Source: Anaerococcus vaginalis ATCC 51170 (GTDB taxonomy: Bacteria; Bacillota; Clostridia; Tissierellales; Peptoniphilaceae). From it: a stretch of DNA of 64,000 nt. This document shows, in pieces, positions 27,872-34,239 of this stretch (its first letter is position 1; each line of letters begins with the position of its first letter). The translations under genes were made by a program, and so were the position numbers. Under the pieces are notes generated by a model. It was not told the DNA's origin. It made no database searches and worked only from the letters and a program-made list of their open reading frames with translations. Location of the stretch: contig NZ_GG700527.1 in the NCBI RefSeq assembly GCF_000163295.1, forward strand, positions 389,453-453,452, in the 5' to 3' direction.

Positions 27872-28009
27872 AAGCTCTTAAAAGCAAAAGAACAAGTAAA
27901 GAGTCAAGGTAAGGATAAAAAGTCCATATTAGGGCAAATAAAAAGCTTTAAGACAGACGAGAAAGCTAAATCAAATAAGAAAGACCATAGCAAAGGTGCA
28001 GAGAGATAA
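27872..28009 (+). pseudogene. 3' fragment of a third SSB-like gene
   Basis: Forty-five codons (KLLKAKEQVKSQGKDKKSI ... KKDHSKGAER) match the tail of the SSB-like protein at 21338-21997 (KLLKAKEQMKGQ...EAER) but are clearly a different version. They also differ from the copy at 63382. The OB fold is gone; the fragment starts at the junction with the relaxase remnant. It ends at TAA and its own terminator (28015), so the 3' border is intact. Confidence 0.75.
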
Positions 28010-28014
28010 ATACC

Positions 28015-28043
28015 GGCAGTCTTCGGACTGCCTTTATTTTTTT
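28015..28043 (+). terminator. Terminator after the SSB-like fragment
   Basis: GGCAGTC, loop TTCG, GACTGCC, then TTTATTTTTTT. A perfect stem with a UUCG tetraloop. Confidence 0.9.
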
Positions 28044-28098
28044 GCTATATTTTAATAGATTGTATAATGACGTTATATAATTATTATAGATATTAATA

Positions 28099-28223
28099 CA
28101 CAAAAGTTAGCTGAAATTAAATCTTAATGTATCTATAATATTATTGAATGCTGAAGTTAAAATACAAACACAAAAAGTTTACGATACATTAAAATTTGTA
28201 ATTTGCAATAGGATTTAATGTAT
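28099..28223. promoter_or_regulatory. Repeat-rich control region upstream of the NarL-type two-component system
   Basis: Within this non-coding stretch (28044-28309) I see a 19-bp sequence CACAAAAGTTAGCTGAAAT (28099-28117), repeated perfectly at 30476-30494. There is also a TTAATGTAT motif at 28124-28132 and 28215-28223, with the inverted form ATACATTAAA at 28184-28193. The last two make a 10-bp inverted repeat, and the downstream arm touches TATAAT (28221-28226). These look like regulator binding sites, probably autoregulation by the response regulator at 29829. Confidence 0.5.
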
Positions 28224-28309
28224 AATTTTAATAGATCCTTTTTTCGGAATTAAGAAAATCGAATTGTATATATAAAGATTATCAGATTAAAATTTAAAAG
28301 GAGGTCAAG

Positions 28310-29857
28310 ATGAAAAAACAAAATTTAATTTTAATTATTCATATATTATTGCAAGTTGTTTTGTTTATTCCCATAGCAGCACTTATAAGATATCAGCAGA
28401 CATTAGATATTGGGATTTTAATAGTATTTTTACTAAGTGTTATAAACTTTTTAGCTTATATTATATGCGTGCTAAATACTGAAAAAAATTATATACTGAT
28501 GCATAGCTTGGTTGTTGAATTATTTATTACTTTCATTTTTTCACAAGATTTAATATTAAGAAATCTTTCGATAGGAAAGTATATCGAACTATTAATCTAT
28601 AGCTTGATACTATTTGCAAGTTTCAATCTTTTAAGCTCATCGAGTAGAATTAAGTTCGTTCCATTAATTACAACAATGGGGATTATCATATCAATAATAG
28701 TGATGAAATTTAATACTTATTTGGCATCTTCAATATTCAATTATATTGTGATTATTTTATTATTGACTCCAATCATATTATATTCAAAGGATAAAAATAT
28801 TCGAAAATATGAAAGTAAGACAATTATAATATTGCAAACTTTATTTATAATAGCTTTTTTCGTATACAAGAAGTATGAATCTGAGGGACTTATTTCTATA
28901 AGTGAGTATCAACTATTTACATGTATCTTCATTGAGTCTATATTACTGTATAGGATTGGTAAGACAAAAATCAAAAGCGGTTTATTATTTTTCTCCCGTT
29001 CTTTGAAAAAAATATTTCCTGAATTTATAATTTTGTTTCTAATGCTCTACTTTACATTATTATCTTTTTCGGGAGTTATAGTATTTTCTTTAAGCTTTTT
29101 CATGTTTTTGGTATCATTTAGCTTGTTCGAAAAACATAAAAAATCCAATTATATAACTTTTGAGGAGATGTTGGATAACTATTATGTTGAAAAACATAGA
29201 AATTTAGAAATTGAAAAACTGAATACTCTAAGGATACAGACATTTTTACATGATGATATTCTACAGATTATAATAGCTATAAGAAGGTGGATAGAGGATA
29301 ATCTTTCAGGATCTGGCAAAAAATACATTATAGAAAATCTGGATAAGTTAAACAATCTGATTCGCCATGAAATAAATTCATTCAATCCAATGCTAAATGA
29401 TTATAGCTCTTTATATGACGCATACAACAGACTTATAGTAGATATAGAAAACATGTATTTAGATAATGAAATGCTTATAGAATTTGAATGTGATAGAAAC
29501 ATAGATTTGCCTAGTCCATATGCTGAGTTAATTTATAAATGCATTAATGAATTATTGATAAATTCATTAAAACATTCAAAAGGATACAGTACGGATATTG
29601 TTCTTATAAATTTAGAAGATAAAATTTATCTTACCATAAAAAATTATGGAGATTATTTAGAAGATGAAGAAAAAATAGTAGAGGGAAATATAGGATTAAA
29701 TATATTAAGATTGAACTTAAGAGAATATGATGGAAAATTTGATTTCGATTTTTCCAATAACCAAAATGAACTAGATGAATCGTTTGTAGAATTTAAAATA
29801 GAAGTTCCAATAGAGAGGAGTGTAGTAAATGAAAATCTTATTAATAGAAGATCATAA
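28310..29857 (+). CDS. Multi-helix sensor histidine kinase (NarL-partner, HisKA_3-like)
   Basis: A 515-residue protein. Residues 1-285 contain about nine membrane helices. The dimerization segment has His314 in FLHDDILQ, the HD..LQ pattern of kinases paired with LuxR-type regulators. The HATPase domain lies at about 395-505 (NELLINSLKH as N box; GNIGLNILR as G box). The signal is unknown; multi-helix sensors of this layout often respond to peptides or membrane state. Ribosome site AAAGGAGG precedes ATG 28310. The response regulator overlaps its end by 29 nt. Confidence 0.88.
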   Translation: MKKQNLILIIHILLQVVLFIPIAALIRYQQTLDIGILIVFLLSVINFLAYIICVLNTEKNYILMHSLVVELFITFIFSQDLILRNLSIGKYIELLIYSLILFASFNLLSSSSRIKFVPLITTMGIIISIIVMKFNTYLASSIFNYIVIILLLTPIILYSKDKNIRKYESKTIIILQTLFIIAFFVYKKYESEGLISISEYQLFTCIFIESILLYRIGKTKIKSGLLFFSRSLKKIFPEFIILFLMLYFTLLSFSGVIVFSLSFFMFLVSFSLFEKHKKSNYITFEEMLDNYYVEKHRNLEIEKLNTLRIQTFLHDDILQIIIAIRRWIEDNLSGSGKKYIIENLDKLNNLIRHEINSFNPMLNDYSSLYDAYNRLIVDIENMYLDNEMLIEFECDRNIDLPSPYAELIYKCINELLINSLKHSKGYSTDIVLINLEDKIYLTIKNYGDYLEDEEKIVEGNIGLNILRLNLREYDGKFDFDFSNNQNELDESFVEFKIEVPIERSVVNENLINRRS

Positions 29858-30434
29858 GATGGTTGCAACTTCTTTAAAAATGAGCTTAGAGACGGACGAA
29901 TCTATTTCTGTAGATATAGTAAATGATGTTAAAGAACTTAGTATAAATGAATCCGTATTTAACTATGACTTATTACTTATAGATATTAATTTGACAGGAA
30001 TAGAAGGAACAATAAATGGTTTAGATCTAGCTGAAAAATTAATAGAAAAGTATGAGGAAATTAAAATTGTTATCTTAACTGCATATAAATTAGACTTTTA
30101 TATTAAAAGAGCAAAAAGAATTGGATGTAAAGGATTTATTTCCAAAGAAGAAGAGACATCTAAACTAATAGAAAATATAAAATCTATCGCCTTGAAAGGC
30201 AAAGCGATCTTTCCAGAAGATAATCATATGTTAGAACCATTAACAAAAAGTGAAATTCATATAGTTAAACTATATTCAAACGGACTATCAAGGAAAGAGT
30301 TAGCTAAACAACTAAATACAAATGTAAGAAGTCTGGCAGTATCTTTATCACGAATATATCAAAAGTTAGGTGTTAGAAATTATCAAGAAATGATAGATAA
30401 AGTGCGTGAGTTAGGATATGTTGATTCATTTTAG
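29829..30434 (+). CDS. NarL/LuxR-family response regulator
   Basis: The receiver domain has Glu7-Asp8, phospho-acceptor Asp52 in LLIDINLTG, Thr near 83 (VILTAY) and Lys near 106 (ISKEE). A C-terminal LuxR-type helix-turn-helix covers about 140-200 (LTKSEIHIVKLYSNGLSRKE...). At 201 residues it has normal length. ATG 29829 lies in the kinase gene with GAGAGGAG upstream, so the pair is coupled. The 19-bp repeats on both sides of the pair are candidate binding sites. The likely target operon on the right survives only as a truncated ABC ATPase. Confidence 0.9.
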   Translation: MKILLIEDHKMVATSLKMSLETDESISVDIVNDVKELSINESVFNYDLLLIDINLTGIEGTINGLDLAEKLIEKYEEIKIVILTAYKLDFYIKRAKRIGCKGFISKEEETSKLIENIKSIALKGKAIFPEDNHMLEPLTKSEIHIVKLYSNGLSRKELAKQLNTNVRSLAVSLSRIYQKLGVRNYQEMIDKVRELGYVDSF

Positions 30435-30440
30435 AGACAA

Positions 30441-30472
30441 GCATTAGAATTTTATAATTCTAGTGCTTTTTT
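30441..30472 (+). terminator. Terminator after the NarL-type system
   Basis: GCATTAGAATT (30441-30451) pairs with AATTCTAGTGC (30456-30466), one G-U pair and a 4-nt loop, then six T. Confidence 0.88.
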
Positions 30473-30475
30473 ATT

Positions 30476-30494
30476 CACAAAAGTTAGCTGAAAT
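30476..30494 (+). repeat. Second copy of a 19-bp direct repeat
   Basis: CACAAAAGTTAGCTGAAAT is identical to 28099-28117 and in the same orientation. It stands at the head of the 330-nt non-coding stretch 30435-30764, which otherwise holds AT-rich sequence with no supported gene. It may be the operator of the operon that began at 30765, or a duplication boundary. Confidence 0.55.
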
Positions 30495-30764
30495 AGAATT
30501 CAAAAAAATATAAAATTAGGGAAAGGTGGAAATTAATAACATTTAAGGTTGGTAAAGCAATGAATTATTCTAGTAAACTGAAAAAATAAATAAAAATAGT
30601 TGGGAATAACTAAAGAATAAGAACTAAAGACTTTAGATTTTAATGAAGTATAAGTTTGTGTCAATGCTGCTGATAGTAAACGATTTATAGTATGTATGAT
30701 TATTTTGATGATACAATTGTGAATCAACAGATAAATAGATTTTCAAATTTAAGGAGGATGTTTA

Positions 30765-31016
30765 ATGACTTTAATTATAGATAAAGTGAAAAAAATATAC
30801 AAACAAGGAGAAGTAGAAGTCAAAGCAGTAAATGATGTAAGTTTTACTGTTAAGGAAGGAGAATTTTTATCTATTATTGGAGATAGTGGTTCGGGGGACA
30901 GTGATATAATGATGACAGATACAATAAATCCATTAAAATCAAAGTTTAAAGGCTTCCACAAAACTTTTAAACAAGACGATTTAGGATTAAGTCTGTCATC
31001 TTTTTTATTAAATTAG
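30765..31016 (+). pseudogene. Truncated ABC transporter ATPase (MacB/LolD type) with lost Walker A lysine
   Basis: The first 44 codons are a good N-terminus of an export ATPase (LIIDKVKKIYKQGEVEVKAV, then EGEFLSIIGDSGSG). At the point where GSGKST should follow, the sequence reads GSGDSD and all similarity stops. The remaining 38 codons (INPLKSKFKGFHKTFKQDD...) are not ABC-like and I do not recognise them. A deletion fusing two genes near 30897 explains this. An AAGGAGG site upstream shows the start was once real. ATP binding should be lost. Confidence 0.75.
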
Positions 31017-31059
31017 CAAAAAAGAAAAGAAAACATAAGTAATAAGGATTGAAGAGAAT

Positions 31060-31350
31060 ATGATAATATTTAGAAATTTTTTCAAAATCATATTGTTTCC
31101 TATTAGTATAGCGTTAAGTATCATCACTCTATTTTTAACGTTTGTATTAGGACTTAGTACAATATTTTTTAAACTGATTTCATTTATCGCTATTATGGGA
31201 TTTTTGGGATCTGTTTATCATGGAGAAAAAGCACTCGCTATAGAGGCAATTATACTAGCATATCTTTTTAGTCCTTATGGTTTACCAGTGCTAGGATATT
31301 TTATTATAGAAGTGATAGAAGAGGTGAATGAAAGAATAAAAGCAATTTAA
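31060..31350 (+). CDS. Small membrane protein, CD1845-like
   Basis: Ninety-six residues with two or three membrane helices (FKIILFPISIALSIITLFL; LISFIAIMGFLGSVYHG; AIILAYLFSPYGLPVLGYF) and an acidic end. The HGEKALAIEA...SPYGLP pattern matches the CD1845-type proteins of Tn1549-like elements, which sit close to the replication gene. Function unknown. It is the first recognisable gene of element B and ends at the terminator at 31381. Confidence 0.75.
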   Translation: MIIFRNFFKIILFPISIALSIITLFLTFVLGLSTIFFKLISFIAIMGFLGSVYHGEKALAIEAIILAYLFSPYGLPVLGYFIIEVIEEVNERIKAI

Positions 31351-31380
31351 ATATAAAAATAAATAGATTAAAACGATGAA

Positions 31381-31413
31381 AAAGAGATAGCAAAATCAAA
31401 GCTATCTCTTTTT
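31381..31413 (+). terminator. Terminator in the repA leader
   Basis: AAAGAGATAGC (31381-31391) and GCTATCTCTTT (31401-31411) form an 11-bp perfect stem with T tract. It ends 10 nt before the repA ribosome site. A 4-codon frame (ATG at 31376, MKKR) stops inside the 5' arm, so a leader-peptide role is conceivable, though it lacks a clear ribosome site. Confidence 0.85.
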
Positions 31414-31436
31414 ATATGAAAAGAAAGGGGGTTATG

Positions 31437-32414
31437 ATGAAAGAAATAGTTAAATTTGAATACTATTATGGCAATGAAGCAGAACAATATTCATTTTTTA
31501 GGATTCCCAAAACTTTATTTACCGACTTAAATTTTAAAAAACTATCCGTAGAAGCAAAAATTCTTTATGGAATTCTACTCGATAGAATGAGCTTGTCAAT
31601 TAAGAATAAATGGTTAGATGAAGAAAACAAGGTATACATCATCTATACCATAGAAGAAATTATGGAAGTATTAAATTGGGGGAGAAATAAATCGGTCAAA
31701 GTAATGAAAGAAATTGAAGAGATAGGATTATTAGAAAAAAAGAGGTTAGGACTTGGAAAGCCAAATTTACTCTATGTAAAGAACTTTATTTACACAGAAA
31801 ATAATAAAACTACAGAAGTTTCAAAAGCAAACCTCAAGAAGTTTAAAAAACAAACTTCAGGAAGTTTAGAAAACAAACCTCAAGAAGTTTCAAAAGAGGA
31901 CTCTAATAATACTAATATTAATAATACTAAAACTAATAATACTGATTTTAATAATACCACCCCCATATCCCCCTTAGAAAAGCTAGGAGAAAAATCAAAA
32001 AAAACTTTGGAGGAGGAAGAATTAAAAGAAACTATAAAAAAGAATATATCTTATGAAACCTTTGAAAAAGTAAGAATAGAAGAAAAGAAGCAAGTAGATG
32101 TAATGATAAATGTACTTGTAAAGGCATTAACTAGCTTTACAAAGATTAAAATAGGAGGGATGCATATATCCAATGAAAATTTTAAAGAAAGATTTCTAAG
32201 TCTTAACTATAAACACATAGACTATGTTTTGAAATACCTAAGAGAAAATGCTCCAAAGGATATTAAAAACATTAATGCCTATCTACTGACTCTCTTATAC
32301 AATGCAGATGAAAATATTAGAAACATAGAAGTCATAAAGAGAGAAGATCAGAAAAGAGAAAATTATGACTATAGTAATGATGAGGATATCTGGAGAGAAA
32401 TTTTAAATACTTGA
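31437..32414 (+). CDS. repA: RepA_N-family replication initiator
   Basis: The N-terminal domain (about 1-120) is the RepA_N winged-helix type (YSFFRIPKTLF, LSVEAKILYGILLDRMSLS, YTIEEIMEVLNWGRNKSVKVM). A low-complexity linker covers about 125-180. A C-terminal domain (about 200-300, NINAYLLTLLYNADENI) resembles those of element-borne RepA proteins. It would bind the origin and start replication of the circular element. The start is chosen at ATG 31437 because AAAGGGGG (31424-31431) gives a 5-nt spacer; ATG 31434 and 31416 are alternatives. The linker-coding DNA carries four 23-bp iterons and an AT-rich repeat, i.e. the probable origin lies inside the gene. Confidence 0.92.
   Translation: MKEIVKFEYYYGNEAEQYSFFRIPKTLFTDLNFKKLSVEAKILYGILLDRMSLSIKNKWLDEENKVYIIYTIEEIMEVLNWGRNKSVKVMKEIEEIGLLEKKRLGLGKPNLLYVKNFIYTENNKTTEVSKANLKKFKKQTSGSLENKPQEVSKEDSNNTNINNTKTNNTDFNNTTPISPLEKLGEKSKKTLEEEELKETIKKNISYETFEKVRIEEKKQVDVMINVLVKALTSFTKIKIGGMHISNENFKERFLSLNYKHIDYVLKYLRENAPKDIKNINAYLLTLLYNADENIRNIEVIKREDQKRENYDYSNDEDIWREILNT
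31815..31906 (+). repeat. Four 23-bp iterons inside repA (probable replication origin)
   Basis: GAAGTTT recurs at 31815, 31838, 31861 and 31884, exactly 23 bp apart. Units 1-3 share GAAGTTT...AAAC(C/T)TCA with inverted arms GAAGTTT/AAACTTC (perfect in unit 2). Because 23 is not a multiple of three, the repeat is read in shifting frames and cannot reflect a protein repeat. RepA_N initiators such as that of pSK41 are known to bind iterons in the middle of their own gene. Confidence 0.85.
31904..31957 (+). repeat. AT-rich 15-bp repeat next to the iterons (possible unwinding region)
   Basis: TAATAATAC starts at 31904, 31919, 31934 and 31949, a strict 15-bp period. It encodes NNT-containing pentapeptides, so a protein-level cause is possible. 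Its place directly beside the iterons and its extreme AT content suit an origin-melting element. Confidence 0.5.
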
Positions 32415-32428
32415 TAGGAGATGAGTAT

Positions 32429-33286
32429 ATGGAGTTAATAAAAGAAATCCTAGAACAGAAAATAAAAAATGCAGAAACAAATAGTCCATCAAATGATGAA
32501 GAAAATAGGAGTTATATAGATCAAGAAACAGGATTAAAATATTGTGCAAAATGTAAAACACCAATTGAAAAAGAAATAGACTTCTTTGGAGAAATAAAAA
32601 AAGTTGGTATTTTATGTCAATGCAAAAAAGAAAGACAAAAATTAGAGGAAGAAAAAAGAAAAGAAAATAAAAGGCTTTTAAAAATTGAACACTTAAAAAA
32701 AGAGTGTTTTTCTGATCCTATCTTATTAAATTGGAATTTTAAAAATATGGACAAAGATAGTGAGCATGAAAAAGTAGCAAAAAACTATGTGGAAAAATTT
32801 GATGAAATATATGAAAATAATATAGGATTAATTCTCACAGGGAATGTGGGATGTGGAAAAACATATCTTGCAAGTTCTATAGCAAATGCTTTACTAGAAA
32901 AAGAAATATCAGTTAAAATGACAAATTTTTCAGTAATTTTAAATGATATGACCAACTTTGAGATTGATAAAAGCAAGTATATAGATAACCTAAATCATAA
33001 GAAACTATTAATTATTGATGATTTTGGAATGGAAAGAGATACAGATTTTGCAGCTGAGCATATCTTTAACATAATAGATAGTAGATATAGAAGTTGGAAA
33101 CCTCTAATTATAACAACAAACTTAAATATATCAGCTTTAACTAATCCTGAAACTATAAAAGATAAAAGAATTTACTCAAGGATACTTGAAATATGCAGTC
33201 CCATTATATTTACAGGAGAAAATAGAAGAATAGAAAAAATGAAGGAGAAATCAAAATTAGCCTATGAAATATTAAAAAAAGAATGA
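32429..33286 (+). CDS. DnaC/IstB-like helicase-loader ATPase with zinc-binding N-terminus
   Basis: Residues 30-65 hold CAKC...CQC, a zinc-knuckle-like element. The AAA+ domain has Walker A GNVGCGKT (138-145), Walker B LLIIDDFG with Asp197 and Asp198, and a sensor region (IITTNLN). Such proteins load the replicative helicase at an origin opened by the initiator. The gene follows repA by 14 nt, the standard replication pair of these elements. ATG 32429 has AGGAG at 32416-32420; a TTG at 32411 is less likely. The length (285) is normal. Confidence 0.9.
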   Translation: MELIKEILEQKIKNAETNSPSNDEENRSYIDQETGLKYCAKCKTPIEKEIDFFGEIKKVGILCQCKKERQKLEEEKRKENKRLLKIEHLKKECFSDPILLNWNFKNMDKDSEHEKVAKNYVEKFDEIYENNIGLILTGNVGCGKTYLASSIANALLEKEISVKMTNFSVILNDMTNFEIDKSKYIDNLNHKKLLIIDDFGMERDTDFAAEHIFNIIDSRYRSWKPLIITTNLNISALTNPETIKDKRIYSRILEICSPIIFTGENRRIEKMKEKSKLAYEILKKE

Positions 33287-33300
33287 AAGTAGGTGAGTGA

Positions 33301-33792
33301 ATGCAAAATGATGATATAAATAGCAGAACAATAGCCATAGTAAAAAAAGCAAGTATAGTAACAGCCAAGCAAGTTATAAATTTGATGAAGAAAATATTAG
33401 AAATAAATAAACATAAAGCGCAGACAGAACAGTCAAGACCCTTAGAAAAATTTAAAAAAGTAAAAGTAAAAGACCTTGTAAAAAAAGGTAAAGTAGAAAC
33501 CTTAGAATTAAATGACATAGACTTAAAAGCATTGAAAAAAGAACTAAAAAGATATGGCGTGAAATTTTCCATAAAGAAAGATTTAGAAAATGGAAACAAC
33601 ATTATCTTTTTTCAAGCAAAAGATATAAAAGTAATGGAACAGGCTTTTAAAAAGACAGTCCAGAAATTTACTAAAGATAAGTCAAGAAAAAGGAAATCTG
33701 TAATAGAAAGGCTTAATAACTTCAAGGATAAAGTCAAAGATACTATTGACAGTGATAAGGTTAAACATAAGCATCAGGAACAAAGTTTATAA
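33301..33792 (+). CDS. pcfB: PcfB-like (DUF3801) conjugation protein
   Basis: A 163-residue basic protein starting NSRTIAIVKKASIVTAKQVI, with LNDIDLKALKKELKRYGVKFSIKK in the middle and a Lys-rich tail. This is the pattern of PcfB/DUF3801 proteins. In pCF10, PcfB works with the relaxase and the VirD4-type protein PcfC at the transfer origin and channel. Here it precedes virD4 with two small genes between, as usual. AGGTGAGTG upstream serves as ribosome site. Confidence 0.82.
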   Translation: MQNDDINSRTIAIVKKASIVTAKQVINLMKKILEINKHKAQTEQSRPLEKFKKVKVKDLVKKGKVETLELNDIDLKALKKELKRYGVKFSIKKDLENGNNIIFFQAKDIKVMEQAFKKTVQKFTKDKSRKRKSVIERLNNFKDKVKDTIDSDKVKHKHQEQSL

Positions 33793-33833
33793 TAAAAATA
33801 CTTGGCTATATATAATATAGATGATGAGAAGGC

Positions 33834-33973
33834 ATGAATAGCCTTATTGTTGGATACTATGAAAAAGAAGATGGGAGCCATCCAGTAGAAGAATTTCTCT
33901 TATCTATAGATAAAAAATGAGAGAAGAAGCATTAGGAAAGAAACTAAAAGCTACCTTTGAAAGTAAAGTATAA
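33834..33973 (+). pseudogene. Frameshifted HigB/Gp49-like toxin remnant
   Basis: The first frame (NSLIVGYYEKEDGSHPVEEFL...IDKK) resembles the N-terminus of Gp49/HigB-type RelE toxins (...PVEEFLDSLDKKMR...). It stops at TGA 33918. From ATG 33917, one frame over, the reading continues MREEALGKKLKATFES and stops at 33973. The switch falls in an A-run, the classic place for a slip. The core toxin domain and any antitoxin are missing, so this is a dead fragment. Confidence 0.5.
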
Positions 33974-33982
33974 GTGTATGAA

Positions 33983-34186
33983 ATGAAGAAAAATATTTGC
34001 CCAAAATGTAAAAGAAAGATGAAACAACAATTTATAGGATTACTACATTGCAAGTGTGGTATAAGCTATCATAAAGATTTAGGATATTTTAAAAGAAATG
34101 AAAATATGATGTTTGTCTTGGAAAGAAAAAAGATAGGTAAAAAAATAAAACAAGTTCCAGTAATAAGATATAAAAAAGATAAATAG
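33983..34186 (+). CDS. Small zinc-ribbon-like protein
   Basis: A 67-residue protein with CPKCKRK and HCKCG, enough to bind one zinc ion, followed by a basic tail (GKKIKQVPVIRYKK). I do not recognise a named family. ATG 33983 is chosen; a GTG nine bases earlier is equally open and neither has a strong ribosome site. It lies between pcfB and virD4. Confidence 0.6.
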   Translation: MKKNICPKCKRKMKQQFIGLLHCKCGISYHKDLGYFKRNENMMFVLERKKIGKKIKQVPVIRYKKDK

Positions 34187-34204
34187 GATAAATAAGATGC
34201 TAAT

Positions 34205-34228
34205 GGGTAGAGAAATCTACTCTTTTTT
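34205..34228 (+). terminator. Terminator directly before virD4
   Basis: GGGTAGA (34205-34211), GAAA tetraloop, TCTACTC (34216-34222, one G-U pair), six T. The virD4 ribosome site begins 3 nt further on. Confidence 0.8.
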
Positions 34229-34239
34229 ATGGAGAGGAA

